From: Calothrix sp. C42_A2020_038
GTDB taxonomy: Bacteria; Cyanobacteriota; Cyanobacteriia; Cyanobacteriales; Nostocaceae
Length of the DNA: 64,000 nucleotides
Reading direction: 5' to 3'
Assembly: GCA_015272395.1 (NCBI GenBank)
Contig: JACYLQ010000002.1
Location: 46,150 to 110,149 of the forward strand
Both the position numbers and the translations under genes were made by a program. The notes beneath the pieces were generated by a model, which did not search any database, was not told the origin of the DNA, and worked only from the letters and a program-made list of their open reading frames with translations. Shown here one piece after another: positions 22,000 to 31,896 of this stretch (positions are counted from its first letter, which is position 1; every line of letters starts with the position of its first letter).

Positions 22000-23250
22000 A
22001 TGAAAATAGCGTACCTGGTTAATAAATACCCGAAGGTAAGCCACAGCTTTATTAGGCGTGAAATTTTGGCGCTTGAGGCAAGTGGACTATCAGTAGCTCG
22101 ATTCTCAATTCGGTCTTGTTGTTCTGAATTGGTTGACCCGAAAGACAAGCTTGAATTTGAGAAGACACGGGTAATATTAGATGTTGGAGTGTGGGGTTTG
22201 TTACTGAGCTTATTGAGCTATGGGATTACAAAACCAGCTTTACTACTTAAAGGTCTAGCTTTAGCGCTGAAGATTGGCAGAAATTCTGATGTCGGAATTC
22301 TACGTCATATCATCTACCTCGCAGAAGCTTGTGTATTACGACATTGGCTGTGTGAATGTCAAGCAACTCATCTTCACGCCCATTTTGGCACTAATTCAAC
22401 TACTGTAGCAATGTTGTGCCATGCCATCGGTGGTCCAGAATATAGCTTTACAGTTCATGGTCCAGAAGAGTTTGACCGCGCGTTCAATATTGGTTTAACC
22501 GAGAAGATAAATCGTGCCAAGTTTGTTGTTGCGATTTGTTCTTTTGGTTTAAGCCAGTTGTATCGCTGGTGTGATTATCAGCAATGGCACAAAATTCATC
22601 TGATTCGCTGCGGTGTTGATGATGATTACTTTAACCAACCGCAAACGAGCATTCATGATATCAGTAATCTAGTTTGTGTAGGAAGGTTATGTGAACAGAA
22701 AGGTCAAATACTGCTTTTGAAAGCTATCAAACAACTTCGTGACGAAGGATGGAATTTGCTATTGACTTTAGTCGGAGATGGGGAAATGCGGGGTCAACTC
22801 GAAGCACTCATCCACGATTATGGATTACAACAGCAGGTTAGAATTACAGGATGGGCCAGCGGTGAAGATGTGCAACATTATATACAAGATGCTCGCGCCC
22901 TAGTATTGCCAAGTTTTGCCGAGGGCTTGCCAGTTGTGCTGATGGAAGCTTTTGCGCTACGAAGACCTGTTATTACTACTTATGTTGCAGGTATTCCGGA
23001 ACTTGTTCAATCGGATGTTAACGGTTGGTTAGTACCAGCAGGTTCGGTTGATGCTTTAGCTAGTGCAATTCGTAAAGTATTGGAAATGCCAAGCGAAATT
23101 TTAACTCAAATGGGTGGCGCCGGAACTCTAAGGGTGAAACAGCAGCACAACATCAGTGAAGAAGCGAAAAAGCTAGCAGCTCTGTTTTGTGGGCATAACC
23201 CTAGTCATATTCAACACCAACATCAGTTAGAATCTGTAAGCATTAGGTAA
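22000..23250 (+). CDS. GT4 family glycosyltransferase (colanic-acid WcaL-like)
   Basis: MKIAYLVNKYPKVSHSFIRREILALE...HLHAHFGTNSTTVA...YSFTVHGPEEFD...PSFAEGLPVVLMEAFALRRPVITTYVAGIPELV. Confidence 0.93.
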   Translation: MKIAYLVNKYPKVSHSFIRREILALEASGLSVARFSIRSCCSELVDPKDKLEFEKTRVILDVGVWGLLLSLLSYGITKPALLLKGLALALKIGRNSDVGILRHIIYLAEACVLRHWLCECQATHLHAHFGTNSTTVAMLCHAIGGPEYSFTVHGPEEFDRAFNIGLTEKINRAKFVVAICSFGLSQLYRWCDYQQWHKIHLIRCGVDDDYFNQPQTSIHDISNLVCVGRLCEQKGQILLLKAIKQLRDEGWNLLLTLVGDGEMRGQLEALIHDYGLQQQVRITGWASGEDVQHYIQDARALVLPSFAEGLPVVLMEAFALRRPVITTYVAGIPELVQSDVNGWLVPAGSVDALASAIRKVLEMPSEILTQMGGAGTLRVKQQHNISEEAKKLAALFCGHNPSHIQHQHQLESVSIR

Positions 23251-23309
23251 ATTCAGATCAATTCAACTAAATTCAACTAATCTAAACTCGACTTCCACTA
23301 ACCCAACTC

Positions 23310-24662
23310 ATGACAACCTTAAAAAAGCCGATTAAAAAACTAGCCATTCGTGGTGCAGTGTGGACAATCGTCGGTTATGGCGCCAGTCAAATTGTACGTT
23401 TTATCGGCAATATTATCTTAACTAAGCTTTTAGTGCCTGAATTTTTTGGGTTGATGGCAGTAGTGAACACACTTTTGATGGGTATTGAGTTATTTTCAGA
23501 CCTTGGCATTGGTCAAAGTATTATCCAGAACAAGCGTGGTGAAGACCCAGAATTTTTTAACACTGCTTGGACACTACAAATTGGTCGGGGATTCTTAGTT
23601 TGGTTGATTTGTTTGTTAATTAGCTACCCAGCAGCAAGGTTTTATCAAGAACCACGATTGTTGTGGTTAGTACCAATCATGGGGTTGATGTCAATCATTT
23701 TAGGATTTGCCTCACCGGCGCCTGCAATACTCAACCGTCGTATGGCAATTGATAAAGTTATTATCTTTGACTTTATCGTCCAGATACTTTCGCTTTCGAG
23801 CTTGATAATTCTAGCTTGGTGGTTTCGCAGCTTATGGGCATTTGCAATTGGCGGATTAATGGGAGGAACAATCCGTACTGTCGGTAGCTACTTTCTGATT
23901 CCTGAAACAAGACCCAGATTTGCATGGGATAAAACAGCACTTAAAGAACTTCTATCTTTTGGTAGATGGATGTTCGTCGCTACAGCTTTAATGTTTTTAG
24001 CAGAACAATCCGACCGATTAATTTTGGGTAGATTACTTTCATTCAAAATTGTGGGAGTTTACACTATCGCTGCAACACTAGCGAATATGCCGCGCGAAGT
24101 GATCAAAAATTTGGGTTACAGAGTTATATTTCCAACAATATCTAATCAAGTAGACTTACCACGGGAAAGCTTGCGAGCCAAAATTCTTCGTCAGCGTCAG
24201 CTAATTGTATTCGTCTGTGCTGTAATGTTAGCGCTGTTAGTGAATACAGGTGATTTAGTTATTGCTCAAGTTTATGACCAAAGATATGCAGAAGCAAGAT
24301 GGATGATGCCGATACTTTGCTGCGGTATTTGGTTCTCGATTTTGTTCCACACCACAAGTCCAGCTTTATTAGCTTTAGGAAAACCAGTCTATTCAGCACA
24401 AAGTAATTTGCTCAGATTTCTGATGATTGGTATCGGTATGCCATTAGCGTTTTCTTTGCAAGGAACTTTGGGAGTAATTATTATAATTGCCCTTTCAGAT
24501 TTTCCACTCTATCTTGCCAATCTTTACGGTTTGTGGTGTGAAAAACTTTTTTCTTTAATTCAAGATATTCAAGCAACAGCACTGTTTGTAGGGATGGTAG
24601 TTTTGTTCGCGATAATTCGCAACTCGATTGGATTGGGAAATCCATTCCAAATTTTTCTTTAA
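23310..24662 (+). CDS. Oligosaccharide flippase (Wzx/MOP family)
   Basis: AVWTIVGYGASQIVRFIGNIILTKLLVPEFFGLMAVVNTLLMGIELFSDLGIGQSIIQNKRGED; polytopic. Confidence 0.92.
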   Translation: MTTLKKPIKKLAIRGAVWTIVGYGASQIVRFIGNIILTKLLVPEFFGLMAVVNTLLMGIELFSDLGIGQSIIQNKRGEDPEFFNTAWTLQIGRGFLVWLICLLISYPAARFYQEPRLLWLVPIMGLMSIILGFASPAPAILNRRMAIDKVIIFDFIVQILSLSSLIILAWWFRSLWAFAIGGLMGGTIRTVGSYFLIPETRPRFAWDKTALKELLSFGRWMFVATALMFLAEQSDRLILGRLLSFKIVGVYTIAATLANMPREVIKNLGYRVIFPTISNQVDLPRESLRAKILRQRQLIVFVCAVMLALLVNTGDLVIAQVYDQRYAEARWMMPILCCGIWFSILFHTTSPALLALGKPVYSAQSNLLRFLMIGIGMPLAFSLQGTLGVIIIIALSDFPLYLANLYGLWCEKLFSLIQDIQATALFVGMVVLFAIIRNSIGLGNPFQIFL

Positions 24663-24726
24663 ATTACCAATCTGAATCCTGCATTTATCTAAGTCCATCC
24701 AAGCCTGAATTGCTTACCAAGTTATC

Positions 24727-25749
24727 ATGTTAAATACAGCATCTCTCTGGAAGTTGCGATATTCGCATTGGTATAAACCAGTTGATGAACCAATTCTTGG
24801 CTATACAATCTTGTTACCTGTTCCTGGTGATTTACCTGTTTTTCTCAAAATTGCCTTAGAAATCTGCTCAACTCAGAAATTAGATGGTTTGTTTGAAGCT
24901 CTTGTCATACCAGACCAGTTTGTCCCAGGTTTTGCTGAATTGCTTCAGACTTGGCAGGATAAACATTACTATCCAATTCGCTTGATTAATCCTAACCCGT
25001 TAGAGCAATTAATCTCCCGTTATCAAAACAATCCGCACAACAACCACTGGTTACAACTGGTTCGTGGAGTTAATACAACTCGAACTACGCATGTACTGTT
25101 ACATGATGCTGATTTGTTCATCACCGAAGATATATTCATGAAGACCCACTACGAGACTTGCAAATCAGAAAATCTAGCGTGTCTTGGAGTTAGTCCAGTT
25201 TGGGACACTTGGTATAAAGAACAAGGAATCAATCATATCGCTGCAACCTGGGAAATGATGTTCAATGTAGACTGGATGAGGAGTTTTCATCCTTGGGAAC
25301 ATCGTGGTCATGACAGTGAAATTGCAGGTAAAGCCCATACATTTGACACAACCCTTCTTCCACAGTGCAAAACGAAACCAGAGTTGATTAAGTATCACCA
25401 GCAAGAGTGGGGATTTATTCACTTTAATTATGTTATCTGTACTTATCGTTGGTTTCAAAAAAGTAAAGGTAGCTTTGAAGATGAATGCTTCCGAATTCTT
25501 TTAATTCGGTTACTGATCAATGTATTTGACACTTCTTCTTGGAAGTACCAAGTTCCAGAACTTGATGAACTAATTAAAGGTATAACCGACAAAAATAACG
25601 CTGTTACTTATGTACAACAAAAAACACGAAGTCAATACTTCGAGTTCCGTACTAAATTACAAACCCTGATCGACAGTCAACTTTTAGATTCAGAAAAAGC
25701 ATCGATTCTTTACGACGGCGCCGATAAATTTGATAAAGCATTTTCCTAA
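24727..25749 (+). CDS. Putative GT-A-fold transferase, uncharacterised
   Basis: YTILLPVPGDLPVFLKIALEICSTQKLD...TTHVLLHDADLFITEDIF; in-cluster location. Confidence 0.55.
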   Translation: MLNTASLWKLRYSHWYKPVDEPILGYTILLPVPGDLPVFLKIALEICSTQKLDGLFEALVIPDQFVPGFAELLQTWQDKHYYPIRLINPNPLEQLISRYQNNPHNNHWLQLVRGVNTTRTTHVLLHDADLFITEDIFMKTHYETCKSENLACLGVSPVWDTWYKEQGINHIAATWEMMFNVDWMRSFHPWEHRGHDSEIAGKAHTFDTTLLPQCKTKPELIKYHQQEWGFIHFNYVICTYRWFQKSKGSFEDECFRILLIRLLINVFDTSSWKYQVPELDELIKGITDKNNAVTYVQQKTRSQYFEFRTKLQTLIDSQLLDSEKASILYDGADKFDKAFS

Positions 25750-25761
25750 CGATTGGTTGAG

Positions 25762-25788
25762 ATTCCCGATTTGGCAAAATCTGGGAAT
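25762..25788. repeat. Dispersed hairpin ATTCCCGAT...ATCTGGGAAT (family copy 2), terminator-like
   Basis: Inverted repeat followed by tttttag directly after the 24727-25749 CDS. Confidence 0.7.
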
Positions 25789-25895
25789 TTTTAGTTTGAT
25801 TAATTACATATTGGCTGCGGCATTTATGTAGCAAATCTTAGAACTGCCTGCTAATATTAGCTCATTAGCTTATAAGGCATTTTCTAGGAGGTACT

Positions 25896-26963
25896 TTGAT
25901 GTACCATATCGTTCTTAGTCGTGCATTTGACCTAGAGACGATGGCTGATAACGCCCGAACTGGTAAGTCTCCTTGCCATGTGATGTGGGAAGCTGGTCAA
26001 ATATTAAAAGCCGATATTCTTCAACCCAATGGATACCGGATTTTACCATCAGATAAAATCCGCACACTTGTGATAGGTAATACTGAACACTGGGCATTAG
26101 CTCGTGCAGTATTAAGGCAAGCAACGGAAAATGATGTAATATTTTGTACCGGGGAAGATGTTGGAATACCTGTAGCTTCTTTGTTGGGTAAGAAGCATCG
26201 GCGCCCGAAAATAGCTGTATTTATTCACAATATCAATCGATTACGTGGGCGCTTGGCGTTGAAATTGTTTCAAGTACAGGACAAAATAGATTTATTCATG
26301 ACTTATACAGCAGCGAGTGCTAGCTTTTTGTGCGAGTATTTGAATTTACCAGAAAGCAAAGTGAAGTTATTTGTTGAACAACCAACAGACATTTCATTCT
26401 TTACACCTGGTGAAGCATCTGCTAATAAAACACGTTCACTAATTGCAAGCGCTGGGCTAGAACAGCGTGACTATCGTACTCTTGCCTTAGCAATACAAGA
26501 TTTATTAGATGTTGATGTCAGAATTTGTGTCGCTTCCCCAAATGCAAAAGCAACGAAGCGTGCTTTTCCGCAAGTGCTGCCAAGTAATATGCTTTGTCGC
26601 TATTATGAGTGGCAAGAGTTAGTACAACTATATCGTGATGCCAATATTGTGGTAGTTCCTTTATTCCCCAATAACTATCAAGCCGGACTCAGTACCATGT
26701 TTGAAGCACTGGCATGTCGGCGCCCGGTGATAATAACAAAATCTCCAGGAATTATTGCAGAGCTAGAAAAAGCAGGTGCTGTTCTTTGTGTAGAGCAAGG
26801 AAATGTACTCGAATTACGCCAATCGATTGTTACATTACTAAACAACCCCCAAAAGGCGGATATGTTAGCGCAGCGAGGATATGAATTAGTACTGCGATAC
26901 TATAATCACAGAATATATATTGGCAAATTTATAGAACAAATAAGTTCTCTCTGTGTTATGTGA
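25896..26963 (+). CDS. GT4-like glycosyltransferase
   Basis: FCTGEDVGIPVASLLGKKHRRPKIAVFIHNINR...VVVPLFPNNYQAGLSTMFEALACRRPVIITKSPGIIAEL. Confidence 0.85.
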   Translation: MMYHIVLSRAFDLETMADNARTGKSPCHVMWEAGQILKADILQPNGYRILPSDKIRTLVIGNTEHWALARAVLRQATENDVIFCTGEDVGIPVASLLGKKHRRPKIAVFIHNINRLRGRLALKLFQVQDKIDLFMTYTAASASFLCEYLNLPESKVKLFVEQPTDISFFTPGEASANKTRSLIASAGLEQRDYRTLALAIQDLLDVDVRICVASPNAKATKRAFPQVLPSNMLCRYYEWQELVQLYRDANIVVVPLFPNNYQAGLSTMFEALACRRPVIITKSPGIIAELEKAGAVLCVEQGNVLELRQSIVTLLNNPQKADMLAQRGYELVLRYYNHRIYIGKFIEQISSLCVM

Positions 26964-27462
26964 ACTTTTCTTTTGAGTGAAATATTGGCATGGTAAACAA
27001 ACCCCATGCTAAACCAGTTACTAAACCAAACACTGCCACAAAATAGTTATTAAAATCCCACCATCCTAACACTTGTATTGCTAACTCCAAAGGATAAGCC
27101 ATCATCAAAACAGCAGCGATAGCGGCGCCACTCCAGCCATACTGACTTAGCCAATAGAAACCTTTACCACCATTAACAGCGTATAAAATGCGCGTCAACA
27201 GTAATCCTGTAACCGTACCGTAGCAACGCATACATACACCCATAATAAACGGTGGCGCCAGCATTACCCCCATATTAGGCTGCGGACACACATGATTACC
27301 CATAGAGTAAATAATATTGGCAATAATAGATAGCATCGGTAAATTTGACGCTGCGAGGAAAGGAGCAACTACAGGCCCTACCACCATTCCCGTCAGCAAA
27401 AAATCTGCAACTATGCTTGTCCAATTGACACGTGACCGCTTATTTAAAACTACTCCTTGCAT
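26956..27462 (-). CDS. DUF2085 family membrane protein
   Basis: GNHVCPQPNMGVMLAPPFIMGVCMRCYGTVTGLLLTRILY; multiple TM helices. Confidence 0.75.
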   Translation of the reverse strand: MQGVVLNKRSRVNWTSIVADFLLTGMVVGPVVAPFLAASNLPMLSIIANIIYSMGNHVCPQPNMGVMLAPPFIMGVCMRCYGTVTGLLLTRILYAVNGGKGFYWLSQYGWSGAAIAAVLMMAYPLELAIQVLGWWDFNNYFVAVFGLVTGLAWGLFTMPIFHSKEKFT

Positions 27463-27553
27463 GGTTAGTATACACAGATAAAATGAATTGTAAAGATATT
27501 GTAATATTTTTTCGAAAAATATACAGCATTTTACCTGTTGATGGGATACATAT

Positions 27554-27583
27554 TGTAGAGATGTTACATGTAACTTCTCTACA
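27554..27583. repeat. Dispersed palindrome TGTAGAGATGTTACATGTAACTTCTCTACA
   Basis: 30-nt near-perfect palindrome; related copies at 42292-42321 and 49141-49169. Confidence 0.75.
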
Positions 27584-27591
27584 ACACGCGA

Positions 27592-28557
27592 TTATTTAAC
27601 AAATCTATAGTAGAGAAAAATATCTCGATATGGGATGCTAGTAATTTGCCACTTATAAAATTTATCAAACAAGCTAATTAATTTCTCTTTAAATGGTAAA
27701 TTTTGGCGTTCCCACTCGCACAGGCGCCGCAGACGCTCGTTTTTAATGCCCATGTAATGCAGGTAAGTTAGTTTCTTACCTTGATCATATAACACATGAT
27801 TTTTTTCCTCAAAGTGTGAAGACGTGATACAAACACCTGTATTATACTGAGAGGAATCGTCTAAAGTGAAATTATATAGTTTGAAGTTTTTTTTCAAAGT
27901 CATGTAATTTAATTTGGTTTGTTCGCTCAACCAACTTCTAAATACTTTAATATCTCCTTTGCTCAACTCTTGGAGAAAATATTCTAAATCCTCTGGGGTA
28001 ATAGCTTGGCGCCTAGATGCCCAAAACCCCCCGCAATGAAAACGATTTGCTAAGGCATCTTTATTTTGGTAAGTATGTTTAAATACCTCATAGTAATAGT
28101 CAACTTCTTTTAACCGCAGTGAAGTTTTGCGTTGGTAGTCATGAACTACAAAATCATATTCATTTAGTTTATCGAACACATGGTCGAGCGATTGGAATAC
28201 TAATGTATCCAAATCTAAGTAAAGAAATTTTTCAAAAGGCCCGTCAAACGCACAATATTTGCGGTGCATTGTCAAAGTTTCAGCATGTTTTTCTGTAACA
28301 TCTTCGTAAGGATATTCAAAATAAAGTTGATTAAATTTATTAATAAAGTTTTCCCAGCGTGATATTGATTCTTTGTCATTAAACAAAAATAGGTTTTTTC
28401 GTTTTGCAATTTCTTGGTTGATTAAATCCAAATTGTCATTATATGGAATAATACAAATTGGTATATAGGAACTATAATTGAGTTCGATGCTGTTCAACAA
28501 AGCAATTAACTGGTCATATACAATATCGTTTGCTAGTAAATAAATGCCTTTGTTCAT
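27592..28557 (-). CDS. Npun_R2821/Npun_R2823-like putative glycosyltransferase (paralog A)
   Basis: GIYLLANDIVYDQLIALLNSIELN...KFLYLDLDTLVFQSLDHVFD; paralogous to the two following plus-strand genes. Confidence 0.7.
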   Translation of the reverse strand: MNKGIYLLANDIVYDQLIALLNSIELNYSSYIPICIIPYNDNLDLINQEIAKRKNLFLFNDKESISRWENFINKFNQLYFEYPYEDVTEKHAETLTMHRKYCAFDGPFEKFLYLDLDTLVFQSLDHVFDKLNEYDFVVHDYQRKTSLRLKEVDYYYEVFKHTYQNKDALANRFHCGGFWASRRQAITPEDLEYFLQELSKGDIKVFRSWLSEQTKLNYMTLKKNFKLYNFTLDDSSQYNTGVCITSSHFEEKNHVLYDQGKKLTYLHYMGIKNERLRRLCEWERQNLPFKEKLISLFDKFYKWQITSIPYRDIFLYYRFVK

Positions 28558-28869
28558 AATTCTAATTTATCTTAAATAATAGTACTATTTCAGTAATTTT
28601 ACGTATATTATGATTTTTTTGGAGCTATGCTGGCACTAGTATAACCGATTTCATAAAGCCGTCGATAGTTCCTAACCCTGAGAATATTTAGGAATCTAAT
28701 TGCTTACACTTTTCAATCAGAAGATGTATAAGTTATAAAAGGACAAAGGGTGTTAGGTGAGTGAATTTGATTCAGTAAATTTACGAATAATAGATTGAAG
28801 CAGATAAATTAATTTAAATCAATTCATATTTATTAGCTGTGTTTGCCGGATTTATAGAAATTGGAGTGA

Positions 28870-29877
28870 GTGTCATATATGACTGATGGTATTTATATTT
28901 TGGCTAATGATGTGGTTTATGACCAGTTGATAGCACTATTAAACAGTATTGAAGTTAATGCTGGCGCCTATCCGATTTGTATTCTCCCATACGATGACAA
29001 ATTAGAGCGAGTTAAGGCAGAAATCAAAAACCGTAGCAATGTGGAAATTTTTGCTGATGTATCTGTAATTGGACTTTGGGAGAATTTTGTCTTCAATGTC
29101 TGGCAAGCACACCCTAACGCTTTCAAAATTTGGTCAGAACAAGGAATATCAGGTGTATATCGCATGGGGATGCATCGAAGATTTTGCGCGTTTGATGGCC
29201 CGTTTGATAGATTTATTTATCTTGACGCTGATATTTTGGTTTTGAATTCGCTGGAATACATTTTTCGACAGTTAGATAATAATGATTTTGTTGTTTACGA
29301 CTTCCAGTACAAAGACCCGACACATGTTTATAATGTAAATTCTCAGCGATTACATAATATATTCCCACAATCGCGCGTTGATAGTGAAATATTTTGTGCT
29401 GGTATGTACGCTAGCAAAAAAGGTATTTTTGACACTGAAGGAAAAAATTATCTAATTTCGCAATTGCAAAATGATGCAGAAGTACTATATATGAATGCAC
29501 CTGACCAAAGCGTTCTCAATTACATGGTAATGCGTACAGGTCTTTCGGTATGGAACTTTGCCCACCACAAAAGCGAGGATGAAGTAACTGGTTGTTGTGT
29601 GACTTCTCCCCACTTTGAGGAAAGAGATAATCTTCTTTACGATCAAAACAGTCGTCTTACTTACCTACATTATATTGGGTTGTCGTCGAAACTATTTACC
29701 CGTGTATGTGCAGGTGAAAATATTGGCTTTCCTTACAGGGATATTTTTTTGCACTATCGTTATTTAAATGAGCCAGATAGGCACCCACGGTTTACAAAAA
29801 AACCCAAAGACTATAATGCACCACCAAGCTTGACTACACGAGTTTTACGAAAATTAGGAATACCAGTAGAGGCTTAA
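28870..29877 (+). CDS. Npun_R2821/Npun_R2823-like putative glycosyltransferase (paralog B)
   Basis: GIYILANDVVYDQLIALLNSIEVN...RFIYLDADILVLNSLEYIF. Confidence 0.7.
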   Translation: MSYMTDGIYILANDVVYDQLIALLNSIEVNAGAYPICILPYDDKLERVKAEIKNRSNVEIFADVSVIGLWENFVFNVWQAHPNAFKIWSEQGISGVYRMGMHRRFCAFDGPFDRFIYLDADILVLNSLEYIFRQLDNNDFVVYDFQYKDPTHVYNVNSQRLHNIFPQSRVDSEIFCAGMYASKKGIFDTEGKNYLISQLQNDAEVLYMNAPDQSVLNYMVMRTGLSVWNFAHHKSEDEVTGCCVTSPHFEERDNLLYDQNSRLTYLHYIGLSSKLFTRVCAGENIGFPYRDIFLHYRYLNEPDRHPRFTKKPKDYNAPPSLTTRVLRKLGIPVEA

Positions 29878-29879
29878 TT

Positions 29880-30818
29880 ATGACGCGCGGAATTTATATT
29901 ATTGCCAACGATAAAGTTACAGACCATGCTATTGCTTTACTCAATAGTATTCGGCTACATGATAACGAAACACCTATTGTGATGATTCCATACGATGATA
30001 ATTATCACAATATCGCCAATACTCTGAATCGTTACTATGGTGTGCAAGTCTATGAAGATTTAGAGTTTATTGACCGTTTGTCAAAAAAGTTACACGAAAT
30101 ATTTGGTGGTAAATTTTTTGCTCGTCCTAACCAATTTCGTAAGCAAGCTTGTTGGTATGGACCTTTTGATGAATTTTTATACATTGATACTGATATAGTA
30201 GTTTTTGAAAAAATTGCTGATAACCTTAATTATCTGGAAAATACAGACTTTATCAATTGTGATTATCAACATTTAGGTGGTATCAAAAATGTATTTTCTC
30301 CAAAGGTATTTGAGGAAAATGTATTTACCCAAGAAGAAGTAAAAGACATATTCAACGGTGGGTTTTGGGGTTCTAAAAAAAATCTAGTTTCCGAACAAGA
30401 TTTGTATGAAGTATTTACAGAATGTGCTGCACATTCTGAATATTTTGATTTTTCGGAGAAGACTTCAGACCAACCAATTATTAACTATATGTTATTAAAG
30501 CGAATTCCAAACCGCTTTAATATTGTACGTCGTGAAGGTCAGGCGCCTGGGAACTGGGCAGGAACACCCCATTTTCAAACTCAAGCTCAAAGTCATATCC
30601 TAATCGACCCAACTGTAAACCAACGACTGCAATATATACACTGGGCGGGTATTCGCATTCAACCAGGTTGTCCTTACTGGGAGATTTGGCAACACTACCG
30701 TAATCTTAACCCAGAATTACCACCTGCCTATTTCCCGGCGCCGATCCAGAAAAATCAGTGGCAAAAAACTGTAGATAATTTCAAAAATCAACTCCGGCAA
30801 ATGAAAGCAAAGCTGTAA
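29880..30818 (+). CDS. Npun_R2821/Npun_R2823-like putative glycosyltransferase (paralog C)
   Basis: GIYIIANDKVTDHAIALLNSIRLHD...EFLYIDTDIVVFEKIAD; 2 bp after paralog B. Confidence 0.7.
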   Translation: MTRGIYIIANDKVTDHAIALLNSIRLHDNETPIVMIPYDDNYHNIANTLNRYYGVQVYEDLEFIDRLSKKLHEIFGGKFFARPNQFRKQACWYGPFDEFLYIDTDIVVFEKIADNLNYLENTDFINCDYQHLGGIKNVFSPKVFEENVFTQEEVKDIFNGGFWGSKKNLVSEQDLYEVFTECAAHSEYFDFSEKTSDQPIINYMLLKRIPNRFNIVRREGQAPGNWAGTPHFQTQAQSHILIDPTVNQRLQYIHWAGIRIQPGCPYWEIWQHYRNLNPELPPAYFPAPIQKNQWQKTVDNFKNQLRQMKAKL

Positions 30819-30834
30819 TTTTTTGGAGTTTCAT

Positions 30835-30863
30835 ATTCCCGACTTCTTCAAAAAGTCGGGAAT
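30835..30863. repeat. Dispersed hairpin ATTCCCGACTTCTTCAAAAAGTCGGGAAT (family copy 3)
   Basis: Inverted repeat followed by tttctt, between convergent genes. Confidence 0.75.
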
Positions 30864-30923
30864 TTTCTTATCAGAAAGGCAGAAGGCAGAATTCCAATTC
30901 TGATTTTTGCCTTCTGCCTTTGT

Positions 30924-31886
30924 TCATTCAAAATTCTTGACGTAATTAGAAGTCCACTCTAATAAGTTGAGTTTATGTAAAACGAGTTGTCTTGCTTCTG
31001 CGATGGCATCTTTTGCTTCGTACCAAGCATCAGGTGTTGCAGTTACCTCTTGAATGTACTTCAAACCTTTTTCGTCTAAGCTGGGTAAGCGCAAAAAGCT
31101 TCCCGGTGGTAATAGTTTATCTGCAGCGGCGCCGCCATAGTATATTGGTAAACACCATGCCAAAAGTGCATCCCACATTTTTTCTGTGAGGTACCAATCA
31201 TTATCAGCATAGTTCTCAATTGCTAGGTTATATCGGTAAGGTGCCATTCCATACCATTTGTTGGCAAGTTCACCACCGGATGTTGCCCAAATTGGCAAAT
31301 TGCGACCGTAAAAATCACAATCCACTTGATTATTTTGTAACAAACGTAAAAATTCTAATCGTTGACGGTGGTTTGCGGTACGGTTTACTCCTGATGTTAT
31401 CCAGCTACATGTACGAGTTTTTTGTGGTGGCGCCATCTCGTCTAATTCGCGGAAAGAGTTGCTGTGATACCAAATTGCTGGCATGTATTCGGGTATTGGT
31501 GCTGCATCATCAGGTGATGAAATATAACTACAGTATTCTTTAGCCCATTCGTAACATGCGAGGTTTGTCTCGATGATTTCTTCAAGGGGTGGTTCACGCC
31601 ATAAGAATATGATTCTTTCTTTGGGGACTCCACGCAGTAAGGGTTGCATTTCTTCGCTAGTGTAGGGAACGTTATGAAGTTCGGGTTTGAAGAATATATA
31701 CTTATTTTTAAAAACTTTGCGAATTCCTGCGAAGTTATATAGAAGTAGGAAGTTGGGTTTTTCGGCTTTGGCTAACATCTGAATGTTACCCCATACACCA
31801 AATGGATGGGGTGTTTGTTGCCACAACCAGTCACTTTGATTTACTCCTGGGTAGCCAGTAAGCATTCCGATTATTTTTTGAGTCAT
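30924..31886 (-). CDS. GT10 (alpha-1,3-fucosyltransferase-like) glycosyltransferase
   Basis: YRYNLAIENYADNDWYLTEKMWDALLAWCLPIYYGG matches the GT10 acceptor/donor motif (F.LAFENS...YVTEK...AL..G.VPVY.G). Confidence 0.8.
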   Translation of the reverse strand: MTQKIIGMLTGYPGVNQSDWLWQQTPHPFGVWGNIQMLAKAEKPNFLLLYNFAGIRKVFKNKYIFFKPELHNVPYTSEEMQPLLRGVPKERIIFLWREPPLEEIIETNLACYEWAKEYCSYISSPDDAAPIPEYMPAIWYHSNSFRELDEMAPPQKTRTCSWITSGVNRTANHRQRLEFLRLLQNNQVDCDFYGRNLPIWATSGGELANKWYGMAPYRYNLAIENYADNDWYLTEKMWDALLAWCLPIYYGGAAADKLLPPGSFLRLPSLDEKGLKYIQEVTATPDAWYEAKDAIAEARQLVLHKLNLLEWTSNYVKNFE

Positions 31887-31896
31887 GGTTAGTTTT

